In this document: in pieces, positions 1-6,878 of the stretch
How the letters are laid out: each line of letters opens with the position of its first letter
How positions within the stretch are numbered: position 1 is the stretch's first letter
Origin: an uncultured Clostridia bacterium
GTDB taxonomy: Bacteria; Bacillota; Clostridia; Oscillospirales; Ruminococcaceae
Reading direction: 5' to 3'
Length of the DNA: 14,825 nt
Assembly: GCA_937893735.1 (NCBI GenBank)
Contig: CALBGD010000003.1
Span: forward strand, 1 to 14,825
Program-made: the position numbers and the translations under genes
Notes under the pieces: generated by a model
Seen by the model: the letters and a program-made list of their open reading frames with translations, nothing else
What the model was told of the DNA's origin: nothing
The model's database searches: none

Positions 1-578
1 TCCAGCATACTGAGCTTGCTGTTGGATATTTCCTTTACCTTCTCGTTAGGGATAACAATGAGGGAGTCAACATATTTTCTCATCTCCGCAATGCCCTTGA
101 GAGCCTGATTCATCTTAGCCTGACCCTCAAACGCAAACGGCTTTGTAACAACGCCGACAGTGAGCTTGCCCATTTCCTTCGCGATGGAAGCAACGACAGG
201 AGCCGCGCCGGTACCAGTGCCGCCGCCCATTCCGGCTGCGATGAATACCATGGATTCGTCCTCCATAACAGCCTTGAGCTCGTCGCGGTTCTCTTCTGCG
301 GATTCCTGACCAACTGACGGCTTGTTGCCTGCGCCCTGTCCCCTTGTGCGCTTCTTGCCGATCTGGATACGCTTCATGCGGCTGCCGTCCTTGGAACGCA
401 GCGCCTTGACATCTGTGTTGGCTACAACATAGTCGATGCCTGTGAGCTCCTCCTCGACCATGTGGCTGACAGCGTTTCCGCCGCCGCCTCCGACGCCGAT
501 GACCATTATTTTGGTCTGGTCCTCGAAGTCGTCTTCCATCACAAACTCGTCGTCGTGATTATCTATTTCAAATGCCAT
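1..578 (-). CDS. ftsZ: Cell division protein FtsZ, N-terminal 192 residues (cut by window edge)
   Basis: FtsZ is the tubulin-like GTPase that polymerises into the Z ring and recruits the divisome. The visible part holds the GTP-binding half. After an acidic N-terminal extension of about 22 residues comes the first nucleotide loop GVGGGGGNAV (about residues 28-37), then NTD (54-56), and the tubulin signature GGGTGTG at 118-124. These are followed by the family's TVGVVTKPFAFEG at about 140-152. The reading frame is still open at position 1, so the T7 catalytic loop and the C-terminal tail lie outside the window. The ATG is chosen because GGAGGGAG (585-592) sits 6 nt upstream. The gene is last in the visible cluster and is separated from ftsQ by 148 nt carrying its own promoter, so it can be transcribed independently. 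No ftsA precedes it. Identification is essentially certain. Confidence 0.98.
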   Translation of the reverse strand, partial: MAFEIDNHDDEFVMEDDFEDQTKIMVIGVGGGGGNAVSHMVEEELTGIDYVVANTDVKALRSKDGSRMKRIQIGKKRTRGQGAGNKPSVGQESAEENRDELKAVMEDESMVFIAAGMGGGTGTGAAPVVASIAKEMGKLTVGVVTKPFAFEGQAKMNQALKGIAEMRKYVDSLIVIPNEKVKEISNSKLSML

Positions 579-637
579 TGTGATCTCCCTCCAACATTTT
601 TTACGCAAAGCAGTATAATCGAATATAACTACTTAAT

Positions 638-666
638 ATTATAACAGATACAATCAATAATTGCAA
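638..666 (-). promoter_or_regulatory. Sigma-A type promoter for ftsZ
   Basis: On the minus strand TTGCAA (661-666) and a perfect TATAAT (638-643) are separated by exactly 17 nt. The TG of an extended -10 lies one base upstream of the -10 hexamer. A start of transcription near 631 would give a leader of about 50 nt before the ftsZ ATG. The spacer is strongly AT-rich compared with the flanking genes. This is a sequence match, with no direct evidence of use, but it is one of the best promoter matches in the window. Confidence 0.8.
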
Positions 667-726
667 CCGTTTTTTCAAAAATATTTTGACAATTTCCACC
701 CGCTGATTTGTGGATAATAACAAACA

Positions 727-1827
727 TCAGGCGGCTTCCGCGGTTCCCTCTGCGGTGCTTTCAGAGGTGCCCGCCTCGCCGGTGCCGGATTCGGCGGTAG
801 AGCCTATCTCCGGGAGCGGCTGGGTCTGCTCGTTCACCTTGTCGCGGACGAATACCTTTTCAAGGCTGTGCAGGTTGATGCTGACATTTGAGCTTTCCTG
901 CGCGATTATTGCGGCGGCCTCGGACATTTTTCCGTCTATGTCGGAAACGCCTCCGAGAAGCAGCGTGACGTTATCCCCGCAGTCGATGGTGATATTGAAG
1001 CGGTCGGTCATGTTGATGCTGGTTATCCCGGTTATGCCGTGCTCCTCAGCCTTGGAAAGTATCAGCGACGGGATATCCGTCTTTCCGCTCTCCTTGGATT
1101 CCAGCATTGCGCCCGGGACGATATCCGCCGGGTCGTAGCCCTCCACCAGCGGAAGCCCGTCCTGCGAGCCAAGCTCGACTATCCTGCCGAGCCTTGAGAC
1201 CGCGCCGGTAACGCCGTTGCTTGTGACGAGGAACCACTTTTCAGCCTCTTTCACGGTGATTTTTATTTTGGTGGGCAGCGAGCGCTTCACATCTACGTCG
1301 TCTATGTAGGAAAGCGCCGACTTTATGCGGCTCTCTGCGCCCCTGACGTCTATGTGCAGAAGATTCTCCCCGGTCTCTATCCCGGAGGGCGCGATTATCT
1401 GCTCCGCCGTGTAGCGGGAGTTTCCCTCCACCTCGATGGAGCTGCACTTGAACAGCACCGTATTCGCGAGTATTATCAGCACCACGATGATGAGAACTAT
1501 CGCTATCATGTAGTAGAGGGAATAGTTCCTGCCGCGGCTGCCGCGCTTCCTGCCCTTGGTGCTCCGGTGGACTGTCGCGTGGTTGTATGCGCGGTCAGTC
1601 CTGCGCTGCTGCTCGCGGCTCATCTGCGGGCGGGAGCTCCGCGGGATATCCTGCGCCTGGCGCTGAGCCCTCTGCGGAGAATTCCCCGGGCGGGAGCCCC
1701 TCTGCGGCTCGCGGCGTACATTCCCGGGGCGCGCACCGTTCTGCGGCGCGGGACGCCGTGCACGGTTCTGCGCAGGCTCTCCCCTGCTCGGAGCGCCGCT
1801 CACGCGTTTTTTGTTGTTGCTGCCCAT
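727..1827 (-). CDS. ftsQ: Cell division protein FtsQ/DivIB with long basic N-terminal tail
   Basis: A bitopic membrane protein of the FtsQ-FtsL-FtsB (DivIB-FtsL-DivIC) subcomplex that regulates septal peptidoglycan synthesis. The 366 residues show four parts. Residues 1-100 are cytoplasmic and rich in Arg, Pro, Gln and Ser. One membrane span lies at about 104-126. A POTRA-like region follows at about 127-197 (FKCSSIEVEGNSRYT opens it) and then a beta-rich FtsQ domain. From about 333 there is a low-complexity tail of Glu, Thr, Ser, Gly and Ala. The ATG at 1827 is preferred because AGAGGAG lies 8 nt upstream; an in-frame GTG at 1836 overlaps that site and is unlikely to be used. The gene starts 24 nt after murA. 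Family assignment rests on topology, the POTRA-like start and position next to ftsZ. The tail lengths are unusual for the family. Confidence 0.92.
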   Translation of the reverse strand: MGSNNKKRVSGAPSRGEPAQNRARRPAPQNGARPGNVRREPQRGSRPGNSPQRAQRQAQDIPRSSRPQMSREQQRRTDRAYNHATVHRSTKGRKRGSRGRNYSLYYMIAIVLIIVVLIILANTVLFKCSSIEVEGNSRYTAEQIIAPSGIETGENLLHIDVRGAESRIKSALSYIDDVDVKRSLPTKIKITVKEAEKWFLVTSNGVTGAVSRLGRIVELGSQDGLPLVEGYDPADIVPGAMLESKESGKTDIPSLILSKAEEHGITGITSINMTDRFNITIDCGDNVTLLLGGVSDIDGKMSEAAAIIAQESSNVSINLHSLEKVFVRDKVNEQTQPLPEIGSTAESGTGEAGTSESTAEGTAEAA

Positions 1828-1835
1828 TTTATGCA

Positions 1836-1842
1836 CTCCTCT
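1836..1842 (-). promoter_or_regulatory. Ribosome-binding site that fixes the ftsQ start
   Basis: AGAGGAG on the minus strand lies 8 nt before the ATG at 1827-1825. The alternative in-frame GTG at 1836-1834 shares its first base with the last base of this site, so a ribosome bound here would place the ATG and not the GTG in the P site. Confidence 0.75.
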
Positions 1843-1851
1843 GCTTTGCCG

Positions 1852-3117
1852 CTATCTGCGGCTGATATCCGCGCCGACTGAACGCAGCGCCGTTTCTATG
1901 CTCTCGTAGCCCCTGTCGATGAAGCCTGTTCCGGAGATCTCGCTGGTTCCCTCTGCGGCGAGGGCCGCAGTCACCAGCGCGGCGCCACCCCGGAGCTCTC
2001 CGGCGCACACCTTCGCCCCGGAAAGCCTTGGAACTCCCTGCACGACCGCCACCCTGCCCTCTACCTTTATCGAAGCCCCGAGCCGTATCAGCTCCGGGAC
2101 GTGGCGGTAGCGGTTATCGAAGATATTCTCCACGAACACCGAGGTTCCGTCACAAATCGTGCACAGCGCCATGAATATCGCCTGAATATCCGTCGGGAAC
2201 CCGGGATACGGCATGGTGCGTATGGTCGGGGGAGCGGTAAGCCGCCTTGTGCAGCTTATGTAGAGCTTCCCGGCGCCGTAGGGATAAACCCGGCAGCCCA
2301 TCGCCTCCAGCACCGGCAGGAACCCCACGATATGCGCCGGCTCGCACCGGGTGAGTATCAGCTCCCCGCGTGTCGCCGCCGCGCAGCAGAGGTACGTCCC
2401 GGTGACTATCCGGTCTGGAATAACGCTGTGCTCTGCGGGCTCAAGGCGCTTCACGCCCTCGATGGCGATAACGCTTCCGCCTGCGCCGGATATCTTCGCA
2501 CCGCATTTGTTCAGGAACTCAGCGAGGTCGATTATCTCCGGCTCCCGGGCGGCGTTCTGTATCTCGGTGGTTCCGTTCGCGCAGGCGGCGGCGAGCATCA
2601 CGTTCTCGGTGGCCCCCACGGACGGGAACGACAGCGCTATCCGCGCGCCTTTAAGTCCCCCGGGAGCCGTGCACTCCAGCCAGCCGTGCTCCTCGGAAAT
2701 CACGGCGCCCATCTCCCGGAGCGCCGCGAGATGGAGGTCTATGGGTCTTGCGCCCAGCTCGCACCCTCCCGGGAATGTGAGCCTGCACCGCCCCGTCCTC
2801 CCGAGCACCGCCCCAAGGAACACTATGGACGAGCGCATTTCCCGCATAAGTCCGTCCGGAATTTCGCTTCCGCAGACGTTCGCCGCCTCCACGCAGACCG
2901 TGTCCCCGCTGCGGGAGCACCTGCACCCGAGGCAGGAAAGTATCCGGCAGGCCGCGTCAACATCAGTCAGCGCCGGGCAGTTGTGGAACACGCATTCTCC
3001 GTGCGCCAGCACCGAGGCCGCCAGCAGCGGGAGCGCGCTGTTCTTTGCGCCGTGCACCCGCAGTTCGCCCTCCAGCCTGCGCCCGCCGTTCACGACCAGC
3101 TTCTGGCTGTTTGCCAT
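1852..3117 (-). CDS. murA: UDP-N-acetylglucosamine 1-carboxyvinyltransferase (MurA)
   Basis: MurA transfers enolpyruvate from PEP to UDP-GlcNAc, the first committed cytoplasmic step of peptidoglycan synthesis. At 421 residues it has the usual family length. Visible signatures are GAKN with the substrate-binding Lys25, the flexible loop PGGCELGARPIDLH with the catalytic Cys119 (target of fosfomycin in this family), FPSVGATEN (164-172), PTD with Asp310, and a C-terminal RGGAAL. The ATG has GGAGGAG (3126-3132) 8 nt upstream. The gene lies between murG and ftsQ, with a palindromic repeat element in its upstream spacer and ftsQ 24 nt downstream. It is oddly rich in cysteine, 21 by my count, many in the first 120 residues. 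Clostridia often carry two MurA paralogues; the sequence alone does not show whether this is the main one. Confidence 0.97.
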   Translation of the reverse strand: MANSQKLVVNGGRRLEGELRVHGAKNSALPLLAASVLAHGECVFHNCPALTDVDAACRILSCLGCRCSRSGDTVCVEAANVCGSEIPDGLMREMRSSIVFLGAVLGRTGRCRLTFPGGCELGARPIDLHLAALREMGAVISEEHGWLECTAPGGLKGARIALSFPSVGATENVMLAAACANGTTEIQNAAREPEIIDLAEFLNKCGAKISGAGGSVIAIEGVKRLEPAEHSVIPDRIVTGTYLCCAAATRGELILTRCEPAHIVGFLPVLEAMGCRVYPYGAGKLYISCTRRLTAPPTIRTMPYPGFPTDIQAIFMALCTICDGTSVFVENIFDNRYRHVPELIRLGASIKVEGRVAVVQGVPRLSGAKVCAGELRGGAALVTAALAAEGTSEISGTGFIDRGYESIETALRSVGADISRR

Positions 3118-3149
3118 AATATCATCTCCTCCAGCATGGTATGTTCCAT

Positions 3150-3311
3150 GGTAACATCTAAAAACCGGGACACGAGCAGATTTCGTACATGACTTATATC
3201 AGATGCTAGGCGTCAAACCGCAGGAATACTTGATGTATTTCAAGGTTTGACAACGAAGCAGATGATATAAGTCATAGAAATCTGCCGTGAAGGAGGGTTT
3301 TAGATGTTACC
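3150..3311. mobile_element. Palindromic MITE/ERIC-like element, 162 bp, copy 1
   Basis: The whole segment is one long imperfect inverted repeat. The left end GGTAACATCTAAAA is exactly mirrored by the right end, and further mirrored blocks include GCAGATTTC, TGACTTATATCA and TCAAACC, so each arm is about 80 nt. A second, longer copy lies at 12136-12383 in the opposite orientation. Together these support a non-autonomous mobile or palindromic repeat family. It holds no credible reading frame. It ends 32 nt upstream of the murA start codon and begins 28 bp beyond the murG stop, so if the operon is read through, it would form a large hairpin in the mRNA. The flanks give only a 2-bp direct repeat (AT), so a target-site duplication is unclear here. 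I do not recognise a named family. Confidence 0.85.
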
Positions 3312-3339
3312 ATATTATGCCGGAGGATTTTTTTTGTGA

Positions 3340-4488
3340 TTACTCGGACTTCTGCCCTGTGAACTTCTCCTCGCCCAGCAGGTCGATTATCTCGGAGAGG
3401 ATATGCTCCGCCGCGTCGTTCTTGGCGCTCCTGCGGGAGTTCTCCTCCATCAGCGCAAGCCTGCTCCTGTCCTTGTACAGCGCGGAGACCTCCTCCACAA
3501 GCCTTGCTTTCGTGAGGTCCTTGTCCTCGATGAGTATCGCCGCGTTTGCATTGCTGAGGGTCAGCGCGTTGTAGTACTGGTGGTTCTCCGCCGCGTTCGG
3601 GTAGGGCACAAGAATTGCCGGTCTGCCTATCGCCATAAGCTCGGTGATGGTCATTGCCCCCGCCCGGGAGATTATCAGTTCAGCCGCGCACATACAGGTG
3701 TACATATTGTCGATGTAGTCCCGGAAAATGTGCTTCGACTTATCCTCACGGGCGCCGCTCTGCTCCAGCGCGGAGTAGAACAGCTCCTTTCCCTTGCCGC
3801 CGTAGGAATGTATGTGGTTTATGCCGCCGGTCTTTTCCTCCCACGCGATGAGCTCCGCGACCGCCTCTGTAATGCGGTTCGCGCCGAGGCTCCCGCCGAA
3901 GGAGAGTATCGTGAACTGGTCGGACAGGCCAAGCCGCTTTCTCGCCGCGGAGCGCTCCTCTATCTCGATGTTGGAGCGCAGAGGATTTCCGGTGACAACG
4001 CAGTGCTCCGTGCTGCTGAGGTACTTCTCCGCGTCCGCTGTGGCAAGGAGCACCTTATCCGCCTTTTTAGCGAGCATTTTCGTCGCCATTCCGGGGTAGG
4101 AGTTGCTCTCGTGGGTGACGGTCTTTATGCCGAGCGCCGCCGCCTGACCGAGCACGGTTCCCGTGACGTAGCCGCCGGTGCCTATCACGATATCCGGCTT
4201 GAAATCCTTGAGTATCTTCCGCACGGCGCGCTTTGCCGCGAAGAGATAGAGGTACGCCGCCTTTGCGTTCCTGCCGATATTCTGGAGCGACAGATGCCGC
4301 TGGAATCCCGCCATCTCCACCGGGGAGAAATCGTAGCCCGCCTTGGTGACGAGCCGTGCCTCCATGCCCTGCGGAGTTCCGATGAAGAGTATCTCCGCGT
4401 CCGGGAATACGCTTTTCAGCTTGTCGGCAATGGCAAGCGCGGGGTTGATGTGTCCGGCTGTGCCGCCGGCTGCGAATACTGCTTTCAT
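3340..4488 (-). CDS. murG: UDP-GlcNAc:undecaprenyl-PP-MurNAc-pentapeptide GlcNAc transferase (MurG)
   Basis: MurG adds GlcNAc to lipid I to make lipid II on the inner face of the membrane. The 382-residue protein has the glycosyltransferase family 28 pattern: GGTAGHINPA (8-17), GTGGYVTG (103-110), HESNSYPG (126-133), SFGGSLGA (196-203) at the start of the C-terminal domain, and the UDP-sugar region SRAGAMTITELMAIGRP (284-300) followed by ENHQYYNA. The start is placed at the ATG at 4488, with GAGG 9 nt upstream. An in-frame GTG at 4503 is embedded in that binding site, so it is rejected. The gene begins 18 nt after the ftsW stop, as expected for co-translation. Downstream is the 222-bp spacer holding the palindromic element, then murA. 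Confidence 0.97.
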   Translation of the reverse strand: MKAVFAAGGTAGHINPALAIADKLKSVFPDAEILFIGTPQGMEARLVTKAGYDFSPVEMAGFQRHLSLQNIGRNAKAAYLYLFAAKRAVRKILKDFKPDIVIGTGGYVTGTVLGQAAALGIKTVTHESNSYPGMATKMLAKKADKVLLATADAEKYLSSTEHCVVTGNPLRSNIEIEERSAARKRLGLSDQFTILSFGGSLGANRITEAVAELIAWEEKTGGINHIHSYGGKGKELFYSALEQSGAREDKSKHIFRDYIDNMYTCMCAAELIISRAGAMTITELMAIGRPAILVPYPNAAENHQYYNALTLSNANAAILIEDKDLTKARLVEEVSALYKDRSRLALMEENSRRSAKNDAAEHILSEIIDLLGEEKFTGQKSE

Positions 4489-4495
4489 ATTTCCA

Positions 4496-4505
4496 TTCCT
4501 CACCT
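4496..4505 (-). promoter_or_regulatory. Ribosome-binding site that fixes the murG start
   Basis: AGGTGAGGAA on the minus strand lies between the ftsW stop and the murG ATG at 4488. An in-frame GTG at 4503-4501 is part of this site and would lack a binding site of its own. The ATG gives a protein beginning MKAVFAAGG, which puts the glycine-rich loop at the usual distance from the N-terminus. Confidence 0.7.
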
Positions 4506-4506
4506 T

Positions 4507-5739
4507 TTAACTTAGATCTGCCCGCCGCGATATCGAAAGTATCACGCCTATCTCGCACAGGAGCATGACCAGCGCCGTGCCTCCGTAGCTGAAGAACGGC
4601 AGCGAGATACCCGTGTTCGGCAGCGCGCTGACGTTAACTCCGATGTTGAACAGCGCCTGCGCGCCGACCTGAAGCGATATTCCGGTGGCCATCATCATTC
4701 CGAAGCGGTCCTCCGCGTGCCTGCCAATGTAGAATCCCCTGAACACGAATATCAGGAACAGCAGGATTATCAGCACGCCGCCGATGAACCCGAATTCCTC
4801 GACGCCGACCGCGTAAACGAAGTCGTTCTGCGCCTCCGGAAGATATAGGTACTTCTGCGTGGAATTATCGAAGCCCTTTCCCCACAGTCCGCCGGAGCCC
4901 ACCGCGAGTATCGCCTGATACGTCTGGTAGGTGGTGTCGGAGGGGTCCGCGAGCGGGTCTATCGTCATACGCTCCCAGTAGTAGCTGTAACCGGAAACCG
5001 TCATCAGGAAGTATACGAAAAGTCCGCCGCCGATAAGGCAGGTCAGCACATGGCGGAAATTCGCGCCGCCCACGCTCACCATCACAACGAAGATAACGCC
5101 CATGATGATAACGCATGAAAGGTGCGGCTGAGCCATCAGCAGAACTACGATTATTCCCAGAACGACGCCGGGCTTCAGCAGTCCAACTGTGAAGTGCCGC
5201 ATTTTCGTGTAGTTCTTAGCGACGTAGTACGCAAGGAACACGATAAGCCCGAATTTAAGCACGTCCGAGGGCTGGAACGTGAATCCCGGCATAGGAAGCC
5301 AGCGCTTGGGGCCTCCGGGGATATTGCGCACGCCGAACGGGATAACCGCCGCCGTAAGCAGAAGGGATATCCACAGAACGACATGGGCGAACGATATCGT
5401 CCGGCGCTTCCCGAAGAGGTACGGGTGCCACTCGTGCAGGAATATCCGGTAGTCCACAAGGCTTATGCCGAACATGGCGATAAGCCCTATCCCGGCGAAT
5501 ATGACCTGACTGGTCGCGTACTTGTAGGAGTTTCCCGAGTTGTCGCGGTAGGAGAGCGCATGGCTCGCCGAGAACATCACGGTTATGCCGATAACCAGCA
5601 GAACGACCGTTATCACCAGCATGGGAATGTCTATCCTGCCGCCGAAGTAAAACGGACCGAGTTTGTACGGGTCGTGCTCCTTTTTCCTTGCGGGAGCCGA
5701 ACCCTTTGCGGGGGCGCTCCCCGCAGTTCTTTCAGCCAT
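4507..5739 (-). CDS. ftsW: SEDS-family septal peptidoglycan polymerase FtsW
   Basis: FtsW is the integral-membrane glycan polymerase that works with its partner class B transpeptidase at the septum. The 410-residue protein has about ten hydrophobic segments after a 35-residue polar N-terminus rich in Ala, Pro and Lys. SEDS signatures are present: FQPSDVLKF (155-163), PEAQNDFVYAVGVEEFGF (301-318) with the catalytic-loop Asp306, and NTGISLPFFSYGG (375-387). The usual acidic residue of the QPSE-type motif is Asp instead of Glu. The ATG has AGGAGGT a few bases upstream, in the 14-nt gap from mraY. The related SpoVE or RodA are alternatives, but the location between mraY and murG, and the transpeptidase gene in the same cluster, favour FtsW or a SpoVE-like dual-role protein. 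Confidence 0.93.
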   Translation of the reverse strand: MAERTAGSAPAKGSAPARKKEHDPYKLGPFYFGGRIDIPMLVITVVLLVIGITVMFSASHALSYRDNSGNSYKYATSQVIFAGIGLIAMFGISLVDYRIFLHEWHPYLFGKRRTISFAHVVLWISLLLTAAVIPFGVRNIPGGPKRWLPMPGFTFQPSDVLKFGLIVFLAYYVAKNYTKMRHFTVGLLKPGVVLGIIVVLLMAQPHLSCVIIMGVIFVVMVSVGGANFRHVLTCLIGGGLFVYFLMTVSGYSYYWERMTIDPLADPSDTTYQTYQAILAVGSGGLWGKGFDNSTQKYLYLPEAQNDFVYAVGVEEFGFIGGVLIILLFLIFVFRGFYIGRHAEDRFGMMMATGISLQVGAQALFNIGVNVSALPNTGISLPFFSYGGTALVMLLCEIGVILSISRRADLS

Positions 5740-5753
5740 TTACAGACCTCCTG

Positions 5754-6800
5754 TCATCTGCCGAACATACTCATCGCCATGAGCACGGCGCACGCGCCCA
5801 TAACAGCCGCCGTAAGGGAAAATACGATGTCTATCTTAAGCTCGCTCCAGCCGCTGAGCTCAAAGTGATGGTGGATAGGCGTCATCTTGAAAAGACGCTT
5901 GCCCTCCGTGGTATGATAGATCTTCTTGGTTATCTTGAACACAGTCACCTGAATGACCACCGACAGCGCCTCGCAGATATAGACGAGCGCAGCCACAAGC
6001 ATGAGGAATTCCGCGCCGCAGCCAACGCCCAGCGCGCACACGACTCCGCCGAGGAACATCGAGCCGGTGTCGCCCATGAACACCTTTGCCGGCGGGAAAT
6101 TCCACATCAGGAAGCCGATACAGCCGCCCGCCGTCAGCAGCGCCAGAAGTCCCTCGCAGAACATTCCGAGAATTCCCGCGATGCAGGTGAACGCCGCCAT
6201 ATACACCACCGTAACGCAGGAGCACAGGCCGTCTATTCCGTCCGTGAGGTTCACCGCGTTCACAAGGTACAGAATGACTACTCCCATGATGGGGTAGTAC
6301 AGCCAGCCGAGCTCAAGGCTCCAGCCCCACGGGAACAGTATCGCCGTGCGGGTCATTCCGCTGAGGTAGAGGGTCGCGAAGTACGCCGCGATTATCAGCA
6401 CCTGAATGACTATCTTCTGCATGGGCGTCAGACCCTCGTTGTGCTTCTTCTTGACCTTGATGAAATCGTCAAGGAAGCCCATAAAGCCGAACATCACCGC
6501 CATCACCAGCCCGGAGCCTGCGCGTATCAGTTCAGCCTTGTCCTCCCCGGCGAAGTTCTTTCCGCCGAGCGCGCCGAACAGGATAATGCCGCAGATGAAG
6601 CACACGCTCACCGCGATGATGAACATGATTCCTCCCATGGTGGGAGTTCCCTGCTTTTTCGCCTTGTGCCACTTCGGGCCTATGTCGAGTATCGTCTGAC
6701 CATATTTCAGCTTGTGCAGGAACGGAATGAACCACACTCCCGCAAGCCAAGTCAGGCCGAAAGCGACCGCCGCCGCTATCACACTGATCCAGATAACCAT
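5754..6800 (-). CDS. mraY: Phospho-MurNAc-pentapeptide transferase (MraY)
   Basis: MraY moves phospho-MurNAc-pentapeptide onto undecaprenyl phosphate to make lipid I in the membrane. The protein is 348 residues with about ten membrane spans. Visible motifs are GTPTMGGI (51-58), GFLDDFIKV with the Asp pair 111-112, NAVNLTDGIDGL (181-192), NFPPAKVFMGDTGSMFLGG (234-252) with Asp244, and MTPIHHHFELSGWSE with the His triplet 310-312. All catalytic residues known in the family are present. A GGGGGAAG sequence precedes the ATG. ftsW follows after 14 nt with no murD between, although murD is common at this position. Upstream is a 78-nt spacer with two stem-loops. Confidence 0.98.
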   Translation of the reverse strand: MVIWISVIAAAVAFGLTWLAGVWFIPFLHKLKYGQTILDIGPKWHKAKKQGTPTMGGIMFIIAVSVCFICGIILFGALGGKNFAGEDKAELIRAGSGLVMAVMFGFMGFLDDFIKVKKKHNEGLTPMQKIVIQVLIIAAYFATLYLSGMTRTAILFPWGWSLELGWLYYPIMGVVILYLVNAVNLTDGIDGLCSCVTVVYMAAFTCIAGILGMFCEGLLALLTAGGCIGFLMWNFPPAKVFMGDTGSMFLGGVVCALGVGCGAEFLMLVAALVYICEALSVVIQVTVFKITKKIYHTTEGKRLFKMTPIHHHFELSGWSELKIDIVFSLTAAVMGACAVLMAMSMFGR

Positions 6801-6835
6801 ATTTTCTTCCCCCAGCCTGTTTTGATCCTTTTTTA

Positions 6836-6875
6836 TCCCGGTTCTCCCGGGAGTATTTCGGGGAGCGCTTCCCCG
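6836..6875. repeat. Two tandem stem-loops in the murF-mraY spacer
   Basis: CGGGGA and TCCCCG arms (6859-6875, 5-nt loop) and TCCCGG and CCGGGA arms (6836-6852, 5-nt loop) lie 6 bp apart in the spacer. Read with the operon, neither is followed by a T-run (TAAAAAAGG follows the second), so they do not look like an intrinsic terminator for the minus strand. They could stabilise or mark processing of the mRNA. On the plus strand the outer hairpin is followed by ATTTTATTTC, a weak terminator-like tail, but no plus-strand gene is supported here. Confidence 0.6.
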
Positions 6876-6878
6876 ATT

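Noticed and set aside
2101..3192. Plus-strand open frame of 363 codons
   Set aside because: It is antisense to murA and its composition (Arg, Pro, Ala) is that of a shadow frame; it also runs into the palindromic element.
3150..3311. Copy 1 of the palindrome acting as an intrinsic terminator for murG
   Set aside because: The hairpin is not followed by a T-run on the minus strand; the sequence after it leads straight to the murA ribosome-binding site.
3403..4515. Plus-strand open frame of 370 codons
   Set aside because: It is antisense to the whole of murG, has no ribosome-binding site and shows no recognisable motif.
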